Of a stretch of DNA of 64,000 nucleotides, positions 26,892 through 35,209 are shown piece after piece; positions within the stretch are counted from its first letter, which is position 1; every line of letters begins with the position of its first letter. The notes below the pieces were generated by a model. It worked only from the letters and a program-made list of their open reading frames with translations, was not told the DNA's origin and ran no database searches. Origin of the DNA: Salinisphaera sp049568105 (GTDB lineage: Bacteria; Pseudomonadota; Gammaproteobacteria; Nevskiales; Salinisphaeraceae); assembly GCF_049568105.1 (NCBI RefSeq), contig NZ_CP145335.1, positions 4,092,001 through 4,156,000 of the forward strand, given 5' to 3'. The position numbers were made by a program, and so were the translations under genes.

Positions 26892-27488
26892 ATGGCCATC
26901 GAGACTGCAGACGATCCTCTGGAAAGCATCGCCCGCTATATCGAAAGAGCGCGCCAACTGGGCGAGCGCGAGCCCAATGCTGCTACCTTAGCCACCGTCG
27001 ACTCGGCCTTGCACCGGCCCTCGGCCCGCACGGTATATACCCACGTCCTGCCCGATGGCATTGGATTTTTCGTCAACACCTATAGTGGCAAGGGGCGGCA
27101 GCTGCTCTGGAACCCCCATGCTGCGCTATGTTTTTTCTGGCGCCGGCTGGAAGAACAGATCGTGGTCGAGGGCTCGACGGAATTGCTCAACTCCGAAACG
27201 GCCGATCAGCTCTGGCAGAAACGCTCGCGCGAAAGCAGCCTGATCGCCCATGCCACAAGCCCCAACACCGCTGACCCGCATTCGACGGCCGGCCTGACCG
27301 AGCGGGTCGCCTCGGCCCGCCATGAACACGGTTTCGAACACCCGCCCCGGCCCGAGCACTGGAAAGGCTATCGGCTACGGCCCGACCGCTTCGAATTCTG
27401 GACCACCGGTTGGGATCGCGCCCGCGACCGACACGTCTACGAACGCCACAGCGATACCGGCTGGGTGATTTCGCGTCAGCCCCCCTAA
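26892..27488 (+). CDS. Pyridoxamine 5'-phosphate oxidase (PdxH-like) flavoprotein
   Basis: The 198-residue protein has the PNPO split-barrel layout: an N-terminal helix, ATLATVDSALHRPSARTVY, FFVNTYSGKGRQLLWNPHAA, LEEQIVVEGSTELL, and a C-terminal PNPO dimerisation region with HWKGYRLRPDRFEFW and DRHVYER. PdxH oxidises pyridoxamine or pyridoxine phosphate to PLP with FMN and oxygen. Some positions deviate from classic PdxH (for example the C-terminus ends WVISRQPP), so a related general flavin oxidoreductase is possible. It is the only plus-strand gene among several minus-strand neighbours. Confidence 0.78.
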   Translation: MAIETADDPLESIARYIERARQLGEREPNAATLATVDSALHRPSARTVYTHVLPDGIGFFVNTYSGKGRQLLWNPHAALCFFWRRLEEQIVVEGSTELLNSETADQLWQKRSRESSLIAHATSPNTADPHSTAGLTERVASARHEHGFEHPPRPEHWKGYRLRPDRFEFWTTGWDRARDRHVYERHSDTGWVISRQPP

Positions 27489-27544
27489 ACCTGCCCGCAG
27501 GCCAAACACACTCGCCCCCAGTCTGCCGGCACCACTGGCGGTGG

Positions 27545-28036
27545 TTATGAATCCATGGACGTGGGTTCCGAAGTCTCAGCCAGGTCCTCGACCGGCTCAA
27601 TTTTCGAAGTCGCCTGGCGAATCACCAGCACCGAATGCCGGGCGTGCTTGACTACCTGTGCCGCCGTACTGCCCAGAAACACGTCCCAGATCACCGGATT
27701 ATGCGATGCCATCACGATCAGATCGGCATCCACCAGATCGGCGTGCCGTACGATAGTACGAGCCACAGGGCCGAGTTCCACGTTCACCTGCCAGTTACCC
27801 TCCTCGCCCAGCTGCTCGGTCGCGATCTGCTCGAGCCGAACCCGGGCCTGGACAGCGAACCGCTCCATAGCGTTGACGTCGAGATACGGCAGCTCGCCGG
27901 CATAGCTTTCGATCACCACATGCAGCAGCACTACCTGGGTCGGTTCGATCTCGGCTTGGCGCCGTACCGCCTGAAAAACGCTTTCAAGCACGGCCGGCTG
28001 GTTCAGATCGATCGGCACGAGAATCGTTTGCGACAT
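27545..28036 (-). CDS. Universal stress protein A family protein
   Basis: The 163-residue UspA protein starts MSQTILVPIDLNQPAVLESV. Its C-terminal nucleotide-binding loop is DLIVMASHNPVIWDVFLGST, followed by VVKHARHSVLVIRQ. It resembles the UspA protein at 26216, so the pair probably arose by duplication and may form a heterodimer. A TTG two codons upstream is an alternative start. An acidic C-terminal tail extends about 18 residues beyond the usual end. Confidence 0.92.
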   Translation of the reverse strand: MSQTILVPIDLNQPAVLESVFQAVRRQAEIEPTQVVLLHVVIESYAGELPYLDVNAMERFAVQARVRLEQIATEQLGEEGNWQVNVELGPVARTIVRHADLVDADLIVMASHNPVIWDVFLGSTAAQVVKHARHSVLVIRQATSKIEPVEDLAETSEPTSMDS

Positions 28037-28166
28037 GACCAACTCTGACTGGAGAGAATGTAACTACCAATCTCGCCGACCGCCGCCCGGCTGTGATTGA
28101 CCGAAATCAAGCCCCGGCCGTCGTGGTCGCCGGAGTCCGGTCCGCGGCCGAGTGGCCGGTGTCGTC

Positions 28167-28907
28167 TCAGCGCTCGGGCTGCGTGTGCGTAAAACGTGCC
28201 AGGCGCTGGCGCAGACGCTGGACATGGCCACCGGCCCAGAACAGCTTGTCGCAGTTTGGACAGTAGCCAAAACGGTGGTAATGGCGTTTCGTCAACGGCG
28301 CCAGTCGATGGACGATATCGGCCTTGGCGACCGCGGCCAGCCGGGTATTGCAGTGGCTGCAGCGGGCAAACGGTGCGATGTGGGCGGCCAACGCGAAATG
28401 GGCGACCACGTCGTCGAGCTGGGCCTGTGGATCGTCGTCGCGAACGAAGCGGCCATGGACGACGCGGGCGCGTTTGAGCAGGCCCCGGTCGCGGGTGAGC
28501 AAGACCCGATCATCGACCTCGGCAATCTCGGCCAGCCGGGCGTCATCGCAGTCGTTGCTATAACGGGCATCGAAACCGAGTAGGCGTAGATAACGCGCGA
28601 GCCGCCCGAGATGGGTATCGAGCAGGAAACTCGGCGGGGCAGGCAGCGCCGGGCGCAGGCTCGGCGCGGCCCGCCCGGCTGGATTCGGCGCCACGAGTAC
28701 CCGCGCGCGACTGCCGGCATCGAGCACCGCCGCCGCGGTCGCCGGGCGACCGTCGATACGAATCCCGCCGATTTCGGTATGCGGCACGCCACAGGCTTCG
28801 ACGATATCCTTGATCGCCGCGCGGCGGGTCAGCGCGTAGTGCAGTGTATAGCCGCGCTGCGCCGCCGTTAGAAAATCGCGCAGCTCACCGAGCAGCCGGA
28901 TACGCAT
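28167..28907 (-). CDS. Mut7-C RNAse-domain protein with N-terminal ubiquitin-like domain
   Basis: The 246-residue protein has two parts. Residues about 1-75 look like the Mut7-C ubiquitin-fold domain (ELRDFLTAAQRG). Residues about 90-235 are a Mut7-C PIN-like domain with FLLDTHLGRLARYLRLLGFD, RVLLTRDRGLLKRA and a zinc ribbon (CSHCNTRL and YCPNCDKLFW). Mut7-C domains are predicted RNA nucleases. Metal-binding Asp residues and four Cys are present. No toxin-antitoxin partner is beside it. Confidence 0.88.
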   Translation of the reverse strand: MRIRLLGELRDFLTAAQRGYTLHYALTRRAAIKDIVEACGVPHTEIGGIRIDGRPATAAAVLDAGSRARVLVAPNPAGRAAPSLRPALPAPPSFLLDTHLGRLARYLRLLGFDARYSNDCDDARLAEIAEVDDRVLLTRDRGLLKRARVVHGRFVRDDDPQAQLDDVVAHFALAAHIAPFARCSHCNTRLAAVAKADIVHRLAPLTKRHYHRFGYCPNCDKLFWAGGHVQRLRQRLARFTHTQPER

Positions 28908-29344
28908 CGCAGATCGTCAATGTATTCGCCACCATATGAACCAGCCTAGGGGCTATTGCGATGACGTACGAACGCATCTCGGCAACGCCGCTGCCGGTGC
29001 CAGGCCCAGCCTGCGATACCCGATGCCAAACGATCGGGCCGTAGCACGGCCGAAACCGTGCCATCTCGATCGTCGCAGCCGCAGGCCCCAGCGACCGGGT
29101 CGCGCCCCAGCACCACACCGGCGCCGAACCGCTGTCTTTTCGGAATCGGGCCAGAGCCACGGTCGCGCCGCTGCGGGCCAAGCCATGACCTGGTGTATGG
29201 CTTGGCCCGATCGCTGACACGCCTCGCCGTCGTCGACAGAGCGCACCGCCACGCTGCGGCCGGCCGCGGGCCCAGGCCGCGCTATACTGGGGCGTCGCGA
29301 TCTGGTTTAGTTTCGAGCCCTTTCGGCTCTGGGTGACGATTGTC
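28908..29344. other. Divergent intergenic region
   Basis: This lies between the Mut7-C gene (minus) and the pseudouridine synthase gene (plus). A small hairpin GAGCC/GGCTC (29315-29319 and 29325-29329) lies 16 bases before the rluE ATG and could affect translation. The remaining sequence shows no gene. Confidence 0.45.
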
Positions 29345-29953
29345 ATGCCTCGTTCACGCCGCAATCCACGCCGCCAGCCGCCGCAGGCTCCGCAGGCGCC
29401 ACAAACGTCCTCTGCCCCCACACGGCTGATCGGTCTCAACAAACCGTTCGACGTATTGTCCCAGTTCACCGATGCGCAACACAGCCGGACGACGCTGGCC
29501 GACTATGTAGATGTGCCGGGCGTGTATCCAGCCGGACGGCTGGATCGCGACAGCGAAGGCCTGTTGCTGTTGACCAACAACGGGCGCCTGAACGCCAAGA
29601 TCACCCAGCCGAAACAGGCGCTGCCCAAGACCTATTGGGTACAGGTCGAAGGCACGCCCGATGCCCATCAGCTCGCTGCGCTACGCGCCGGGCCGACGAT
29701 TCGGGGCGGCCCGACCCGCCCGGCCGAGGTCGAGCTGATCGAAGAACCGCAGCTCTGGCCGCGCCACCCCCCGGTACGTCATCGCAAGACCGTCCCTACC
29801 CGGTGGCTGGCGATCACCATCACCGAAGGCCGCAACCGTCAGGTGCGACGTATGACCGCGGCAGTCGATCTGCCGACGCTGCGGCTGGTCCGGATCGCGA
29901 TCGGCCGTTGGCGGCTGGGCGATCTGGCGCCCGGCGCCTGGCGCGATCTATGA
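29345..29953 (+). CDS. rluE: RsuA/RluE-type 23S rRNA pseudouridine synthase
   Basis: The 202-residue protein has LNKPFDVLSQFTD near residue 31 and the catalytic loop YPAGRLDRDSEGLLLLTNNG with the nucleophile Asp near residue 68. It also has ALPKTYWVQVEG and the C-terminal EGRNRQVRRM. It isomerises a specific uridine to pseudouridine; the lack of an S4 domain and the short length fit RluE, which modifies 23S rRNA. A Pro/Gln-rich basic N-terminus (about 25 residues) is present. An in-frame GTG at 29333 is an alternative start. Confidence 0.88.
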   Translation: MPRSRRNPRRQPPQAPQAPQTSSAPTRLIGLNKPFDVLSQFTDAQHSRTTLADYVDVPGVYPAGRLDRDSEGLLLLTNNGRLNAKITQPKQALPKTYWVQVEGTPDAHQLAALRAGPTIRGGPTRPAEVELIEEPQLWPRHPPVRHRKTVPTRWLAITITEGRNRQVRRMTAAVDLPTLRLVRIAIGRWRLGDLAPGAWRDL

Positions 29954-29969
29954 CCGTCCGCAGCGCGGC

Positions 29970-30602
29970 TCAGCGGGTGCCGTAGAGCCGGTCTCCGGCG
30001 TCCCCCAACCCCGGCAGGATATAGCCATGATCGTCGAGCTTGTCATCGATCGCTGCAGTCCACAGCGGCACATCGGGATGGGCTTCGCGCAGCGTCCGCA
30101 CCCCCTCTGGCGAAGCCAGCAAACAGACGAACTTGATATGGACGGCGCCACCTTCCTTGATACGTCGGATCGCAGCGGCAGCGGAATTGCCGGTCGCCAG
30201 CATTGGGTCGACCACAATCACCTGTCGCTCGCCGATATCGTCGGGCATTTTGTAGTAGTACTCGACCGCGACCAGGCTCTCGGGATCGCGGTAGATACCG
30301 ATATGCCCGACCCGGGCTGAAGGCAGCAATTGAATCATGCCTTCGAGCAGGCCGTTGCCGGCCCGCAAGATCGACACGAAACACAGCTTCTTGCCCGCCA
30401 ATAGCGGCGCCTCAGTGGTCGCCAGCGGGGTATCGATGGTCGCGGCCTCCAGTTCGAGATCGTGGGTGACCTCATAGGCCAGCAGATGAGCGATTTCGCG
30501 CATCAGGCTGCGAAAATCCTGGGTCGAGGCTTGTTTGCGCCGCATCAGCGTAAGCTTGTGCTGTACCAGCGGATGGCGGATTACAGTCACATCGTTGTCC
30601 AT
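29970..30602 (-). CDS. upp: Uracil phosphoribosyltransferase
   Basis: The 210-residue protein is a standard UPRT: FVSILRAGNGLLEGM, GIYRDPESLVAVEYY, the PRPP loop VVDPMLATGNSAAAA and the C-terminal uracil-binding YILPGLGDAGDRLYGT. It converts uracil and PRPP to UMP. AAGGGGAG precedes the ATG at 30602. It lies 12 bases after the URC4 stop, so it belongs to the URC operon. In the URC route, first defined in Lachancea kluyveri, a UPRT (URC6) is an actual step of uracil breakdown. Here upp may serve both salvage and degradation. Confidence 0.97.
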   Translation of the reverse strand: MDNDVTVIRHPLVQHKLTLMRRKQASTQDFRSLMREIAHLLAYEVTHDLELEAATIDTPLATTEAPLLAGKKLCFVSILRAGNGLLEGMIQLLPSARVGHIGIYRDPESLVAVEYYYKMPDDIGERQVIVVDPMLATGNSAAAAIRRIKEGGAVHIKFVCLLASPEGVRTLREAHPDVPLWTAAIDDKLDDHGYILPGLGDAGDRLYGTR

Positions 30603-30614
30603 GACACTCCCCTT

Positions 30615-31880
30615 TTAGAAAACCGTGCCGTCGCTGACGATCGTGACCGGCGGCGGCCCAGTCGGGCCGCGCCGCTCGCGGGCGATCCGTCGCCCGGCAT
30701 GCCAGCTGCCGCCTTCTAGCACCCGGATCAATGGCCAGTCGGCAGCGTCGGCGCCCAGCCGCTCGCGAATGCGCTCGGCCAGACGGTCGAGCAGCGCCAC
30801 AGTCAAAGCCCGCCACTCGACCACGAATTCATCGTCGACCGGCTGCGGTTCGAGCAATCGCGCCGGATCGCGAACCGCCAGCACGCCGAGATCGATGAAC
30901 AGGCCGCCGTTGCGATATTCCGGCAGCCCGGTCAGACCATCCAGTTCGGTGATCGTCACCCCGGCATCGGCCAGTGGCTCGACCAGCGAATAGGCCAGCC
31001 ACTGCGACAGCTTGTGGAACGGCACCCAGCCGCTGGTCGCATCGTCGGCGACCAGTGCTGAGTGCTGCCATACATCGCCGAGTTCGACGCCGGCCAGCCG
31101 CGGCCGCTCGGGCCAGATCCCGCCCAGCGCGTCCAGCAGTACGCCCAGCAGCTCGGCGGCCGGCAGTGCACCGTTCGTATCCGCCAACGCCAGCACATGA
31201 TCCACCAGATGGCCGATCCGTGGCGCCTGTCCAAAACGCTGCGAATCGGCGCGCATCGCCGCGGCCAGCCGCGCCAGCAATTCGGCCCGGCCAGTCAAAC
31301 CCGCCAGCGGATTGTCGGGCCCGACCTGCATGGCCCGGCCGAGATCCTCAGCAGTCAGCCATTCCAGGGCCGCGGCATCGGCCCGCAGGGGGACGCCCGG
31401 GTCGGCCGAGAACAGGCCGTCGCGAAACATTTGCACGCTGGCCACCGCCAGCCCTTCCGAACGCGTATAACACGCGCCCGTGGCCGGCTCGCGATAACGC
31501 CAGTCGGGCCCGGCCCCGGCGTCGAGCAGCACGCTGGTCACGACCAGATCAACGCCGATGCGGGCACGTTCGAGTGGCGCTTCGGCCAGCCCGGCAGTCA
31601 GTACCGCCCAACGATCGACCCCGCCGGCCGTGAAATGGCGCCAGCGGCTATGAAACGGCACCGCCAGATCCGGATAGCGCTCGCGGATGGTGTCGATGAC
31701 ATAGTCGGCACAGCGATCCAGGGCCTCAGTACGCACCACGAAATGAGCCAGCCCATCGGCTTCGGCCAAAGCCAGCATCGCCGCCGCGCGTTGGCGCACG
31801 GCGGCCGCGCTGCGCAGCCAGTGGGCCGCGGCCTGGGCCGAGTGGTCGGCCGCAGCCGGTCCTTGATCAGAACTCGCCAA
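30615..31880 (-). CDS. URC4: URC4/urg3 (DUF1688) uracil catabolism protein
   Basis: The 421-residue protein matches the DUF1688/URC4 family along its length: VPFHSRWRHFTAGGVDRW, DLVVTSVLLDAGAGPDWRY, SEGLAVASVQMF, GWVPFHKLSQWLAYSLVEPL, YRNGGLFIDLGVL and EFVVEWRALTVALLD. Its chemistry in the URC uracil-degradation pathway is unresolved. The start is taken as TTG at 31880, because no ATG lies near the family N-terminus and AAGGGG sits 6 bases upstream. It overlaps the URC1 stop by 14 bases, so translation is coupled. Confidence 0.92.
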   Translation of the reverse strand: MASSDQGPAAADHSAQAAAHWLRSAAAVRQRAAAMLALAEADGLAHFVVRTEALDRCADYVIDTIRERYPDLAVPFHSRWRHFTAGGVDRWAVLTAGLAEAPLERARIGVDLVVTSVLLDAGAGPDWRYREPATGACYTRSEGLAVASVQMFRDGLFSADPGVPLRADAAALEWLTAEDLGRAMQVGPDNPLAGLTGRAELLARLAAAMRADSQRFGQAPRIGHLVDHVLALADTNGALPAAELLGVLLDALGGIWPERPRLAGVELGDVWQHSALVADDATSGWVPFHKLSQWLAYSLVEPLADAGVTITELDGLTGLPEYRNGGLFIDLGVLAVRDPARLLEPQPVDDEFVVEWRALTVALLDRLAERIRERLGADAADWPLIRVLEGGSWHAGRRIARERRGPTGPPPVTIVSDGTVF

Positions 31881-33120
31881 AGCCGCGCCCCTTGACCTGC
31901 GAGAGCTGATCCAGATCCAGCGCCGGATCCTCGGTGAAATAACCGGCCGCCTTTTTGGCCTCGATCTCGACCCGGCTGTCGTCGGGCACCAGCTCGTCGG
32001 GAATGGCGATCCGTTGACCAATCTCAATGCCCTGGCGAACCAAGGCGTCGTATTTCATGTCGCTCATGGAAACGAACCGATCGATACGGCTCACCCCCAG
32101 CCAATTCAGCGGATCGGGCATCAATTCCTGAAAACGCACATCCTGCACACCGGCCACACACTCGGTGCGGCGGAAGTAGTTGGCGGCACTATCGCCACCG
32201 GCCTGGCGCTTACGGGCGTTGTAGACCAAGAACTTGGTGACTTCGCCCAGGGCCCGGCCTTCCTTGCGGTTGTACTGGATGATGCCGGCGCCACCATCTT
32301 GGGCGGTCGCGACACAGACTTCGATGCCGTGGGTAAGATAGGGCCGGCAAGTACAGATATCCGAGCCGAACACATCCGAGCCGTTGCATTCGTCGTGCAC
32401 CCGGCAGGCCACCGGCCGCTCCGGATCGGTGATCGCTTCCAGGTCGCCGAACACATACAGCGTCACCCCGCCGATCGGCGGCAAGAACACTTTCAGATCG
32501 GGGCGAGTGACCAGCTCCGAATACATGCCGCCGGTCTGCTCGTAGAGATTGCGCCGCAGTTCCGATTCGGCCACGCCACAGCGCGCCGCGATACCGGGCA
32601 GATACCAGACCGGCTCGATCGCGATCTTGGTCACGCTGACTTCGCCGGTTTCGAACAGAATGCGGTTATCGGGCGCCAACCGTCCGGCCGCGATCGCTTC
32701 GCCGAGTTCGGGAATTGTCAACCGCGCCCGGGTCACCGCGATCGACGGCCGGATATCCTCACCAGAGGCCAGCGCCTCGCCGAACACCTCGCCCACCTTG
32801 TGGCCCCAAGGGTCCAGCGACACGATCCGCTCGGGATTGCCCCACTGTGGATGCGGGCCGATAGCGGCCACCGGATCCGTATCGGTGAGGTCCGGGCGAT
32901 GCTCGGAATGCAGAGCGCCGGAAGCAATCGCCAAAGCCCGATAAACCGAGTACGAGCCGGAATGGGCACCGATCACATTGCGATGGGCACAGAAGGTACC
33001 AATCACCGGGCCACGTTCGGCCGCGGTCGAGGCGCCCCAGGCCAGCGGCGCCGGCTTGTGCCCGCCACTGGGATGGGAAGTTAAAACGATATGTTTGTCG
33101 GCTTGGGCGCTGTCGCTCAT
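31867..33120 (-). CDS. URC1: URC1, GTP cyclohydrolase II-like uracil catabolism enzyme
   Basis: The 417-residue protein has a C-terminal GTP cyclohydrolase II-like domain with the three zinc cysteines Cys245, Cys256 and Cys258 (HDECNGSDVFGSDICTCRPY). Also present are GAGIIQYNRKEGRALGEVTK and, near the end, DMKYDALVRQGIEI. The N-terminal 200 residues (PSGGHKPAPLAWGAS, TLPELGEA-like region, YLPGIAARCGVAESELRRNL) are specific to the URC1 branch and absent from riboflavin-pathway RibA. It acts on a uracil-derived nucleotide, by analogy with ring opening of GTP. The ATG at 33120 has GGAG upstream; it leads the operon. Confidence 0.93.
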   Translation of the reverse strand: MSDSAQADKHIVLTSHPSGGHKPAPLAWGASTAAERGPVIGTFCAHRNVIGAHSGSYSVYRALAIASGALHSEHRPDLTDTDPVAAIGPHPQWGNPERIVSLDPWGHKVGEVFGEALASGEDIRPSIAVTRARLTIPELGEAIAAGRLAPDNRILFETGEVSVTKIAIEPVWYLPGIAARCGVAESELRRNLYEQTGGMYSELVTRPDLKVFLPPIGGVTLYVFGDLEAITDPERPVACRVHDECNGSDVFGSDICTCRPYLTHGIEVCVATAQDGGAGIIQYNRKEGRALGEVTKFLVYNARKRQAGGDSAANYFRRTECVAGVQDVRFQELMPDPLNWLGVSRIDRFVSMSDMKYDALVRQGIEIGQRIAIPDELVPDDSRVEIEAKKAAGYFTEDPALDLDQLSQVKGRGFGEF

Positions 33121-33737
33121 CTGTTGCACTCCGAGAGGACGCAGGCTGTGTATGAAGCAAACTACGTGCCGCTTTGTATCCAAAAGCAGCGTTTACGGTG
33201 TACAAACCGGGTTACTAACTGTGCCGGACGGCCTTGGCCGGCGGCTCTCGGGTCTTTCCTGGTGGCCATGAACGGCTGCGCGGCCGGATGACCGGCCGGA
33301 ATCGCCCGCCGCCAGCCGCAGGGGCAGCTGAAAAAGATATGTACGATCAATAAGCTGCTCGCCGCACAGGCAGGGCGACCGAGCCGGGCTGGCGAGGCTG
33401 TCGGCAGACCGCTTTGTTCGCGCGCGGGCCGAGGGCCTGTTGACATGTTGTCCCGGGCACCGCGCAAGAGCCCGTTTATTGGGTCCGGCCCGGTGCGGTT
33501 TGCCGGACCTCGGGCGCGCCATAAGCGTGCGACTCGCAACGCCGAGTGCCCGTACTCGCTTTCCAAGACGCCTCAACCTGGAGGGACAAACGCTGTGGTG
33601 CGGCAATCCAGCGTTGTCGCGCCCCTGCATAGCGCACGAGGCTAAGATCGCGACGCCGTGTTTTGCCGCGCTCGGCGCTCACTCGTATGGCACAACATCA
33701 GACGCTAGGCCGTGTTGAGGTGTCGTCCGAGTACCGC

Positions 33738-33837
33738 GTTGCGCCCCAAATCGTGGCGGGCGAGGCGCGAGCCGCCGGTTCTGGGCCGTGCCATGGTCAA
33801 GGCTCGTCCCGCGGCCCAACGCGATTTGGAGCACAAC
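33738..33837. repeat. Imperfect 16-bp inverted repeat
   Basis: GTTGCGCCCCAAATCG (33738-33753) and CGATTTGGAGCACAAC (33822-33837) are complementary at 14 of 16 positions across a 68-base spacer. It encloses the left arm of the next repeat set. Confidence 0.5.
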
Positions 33838-33910
33838 CTTTGGAACAATGGCTGTTGGGCCGCAATCCAACGTTGCCGCACTCGCGGCGCCTCGGATTGC
33901 AGCCCAACAG
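33811..33910. repeat. Three-arm alternative hairpin
   Basis: The central arm GTTGGGCCGC (33854-33863) can pair perfectly with GCGGCCCAAC upstream (33811-33820). As part of a 17-base arm (33852-33868), it can instead pair with 33894-33910 with one mismatch. The downstream hairpin encloses a smaller stem GCCGC/GCGGC (33875-33888). On the minus strand it begins 14 bases after the phosphodiesterase stop, so it may end that transcript. Two mutually exclusive folds are unusual in a 3' region. Confidence 0.5.
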
Positions 33911-33923
33911 ACCTCGACGCGTC

Positions 33924-34406
33924 CTAGCGTCGCCGGCGCGGCTCGAAAGCGACCGCCTCGACCTGCCAGTCGGTTGGCGTCGCGATCAGCTCGATATAGC
34001 CCGGCCCGCCGTAGGCCCGCGAACGACCGGCCGCACCAGGATTGAGCAACCAGGGCACGGTTTCGGACTCGACCACCCGGCGATGGCTATGCCCGCAGAC
34101 TACGGCTTGGGCTTCGGCAAAGCGCTCGCGTAGCTTACGGTGTCGAGTCTTGGCTGGCCATTGATGGCCGTGCATGACGGCCAGCTGGCCGCCAGGCAGT
34201 TCGCGGATGGCCGCATTCGGCCAGGGCGCCTCCTCGGGATCGTTATTGCCGGCGACGATGATCAGCTCGTCGCCGAGGGCAGCCAGCTGGTCGGCGATCG
34301 ATGCGCCGACGTCGCCAGCATGGACCAGCAGTTCGGCCCCTGCGGCGGCTTCGGCCACCCGGGGATCGAGAAAACCGTGGGTATCGGCCAGTATGATGAT
34401 TCGCAT
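33924..34406 (-). CDS. YfcE/MJ0936-type metallophosphoesterase
   Basis: The 160-residue protein is a small calcineurin-like phosphodiesterase with the metal motifs LADTHGFLD (residues 6-14), HAGDVGA, VAGNNDPEE, VMHGHQW and CGHSHRR in the right order. Members hydrolyse phosphodiesters with Mn or a similar metal in the cytoplasm; the natural substrate is unknown. It diverges from the ParA-like gene, with 63 bases between the starts. Confidence 0.93.
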   Translation of the reverse strand: MRIIILADTHGFLDPRVAEAAAGAELLVHAGDVGASIADQLAALGDELIIVAGNNDPEEAPWPNAAIRELPGGQLAVMHGHQWPAKTRHRKLRERFAEAQAVVCGHSHRRVVESETVPWLLNPGAAGRSRAYGGPGYIELIATPTDWQVEAVAFEPRRRR

Positions 34407-34469
34407 GGCGCCAATGTAGCAGCCAGTGCTGCCATCGTAGTGTCATGTCACAGGGGGAGGATGGACCGG

Positions 34470-35201
34470 ATGAAAACCTGGGCGCTTTATAGTCTGAAGG
34501 GTGGCGTCGGCAAAACCGCGGCCGCGGTTAACTTGGCCTACGAGGCCGCAGCGACCGGCAAGCATGTGCTGCTGTGGGATCTCGACCCGCAGGGGGCCGC
34601 GAGCTGGTATCTCGGCATCGACCAGCCGCCGGATCTATCGGCCAAGAAGATCGTAGACGGCAAGGTGCCGCTGGGCCGCTATGTCCAGGCCACCGCACAC
34701 GAACGTCTGGCGGTATTACCGGGCGGGCGCGGCTATCGCCAGTGGGATGCCGAAATCCATGCCGCTCAAAGCCCGCGCAAAGTCATCGAGCGGCTGGTGG
34801 AGCCGTTCTCGGAAAGCTATTCGCTGCTGATTCTGGACTGCCCGCCGGGCATTGGCGCGCTTGCTACGGCGATTCTTCGCGCCGCCGACCAGGTGCTGGT
34901 GCCGGTGGTGCCGACCCCGCTGTCACTGCGTGCTTTCGACGAAGTGCTCGATCACATCGCTGACAAAAAGGTCGGCAAGACCCGGGTGCGGCCGTTTTTT
35001 TCGATGGCCGACCGACGCCGGCGCATGCATCGCGACCTGCTGGCCGAGCCGCCCGAATCGATGCAGCAGGCCATGGCCACGTTTATCGACTACAGCAGTC
35101 AGGTCGAACAAATGGGCGCCCATCGCGCGCCGATCGCGACGTTTGCCCCACGCAGCCGGGCTGCCGGCCAATTCCGCAGCCTCTACGAAGAACTCGCCTA
35201 G
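34470..35201 (+). CDS. Orphan ParA family ATPase
   Basis: The 243-residue deviant-Walker ATPase begins MKTWALYSLKGGVGKTAAAV, where the signature Lys of KGGVGKT is present. It continues with LLWDLDPQGAASW and the Walker B-like LLILDCPPGIGAL. A strong GGGGGAGG ends at 34460; it abuts an upstream ATG, so the ATG at 34470 with normal spacing is chosen. ParA proteins position DNA or protein cargo by ATP-dependent patterning. No parB, parS, minE or cargo gene is visible nearby, so its role is open. Confidence 0.9.
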   Translation: MKTWALYSLKGGVGKTAAAVNLAYEAAATGKHVLLWDLDPQGAASWYLGIDQPPDLSAKKIVDGKVPLGRYVQATAHERLAVLPGGRGYRQWDAEIHAAQSPRKVIERLVEPFSESYSLLILDCPPGIGALATAILRAADQVLVPVVPTPLSLRAFDEVLDHIADKKVGKTRVRPFFSMADRRRRMHRDLLAEPPESMQQAMATFIDYSSQVEQMGAHRAPIATFAPRSRAAGQFRSLYEELA

Positions 35202-35209
35202 TCGTTCGC

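Larger units (their letters stand above)
33121..33923. other. Long noncoding region rich in inverted repeats
   Basis: About 800 bases lie between the URC operon start and the phosphodiesterase stop. The left part must carry the URC promoter. From about 33590 to 33915 several nested inverted repeats occur (separate entries). Frames here are short, overlap each other and show no family signature. Confidence 0.55.

Noticed and set aside
33811..33908. Integron attC-like core sites (GCCCAAC and GTTGGGC pairs)
   Set aside because: The arms fit RYYYAAC and GTTRRRY, and one pair is in the right order. However, the site would be too short, about 45 bases, and the inner L boxes do not pair. No integrase or cassette array is seen.
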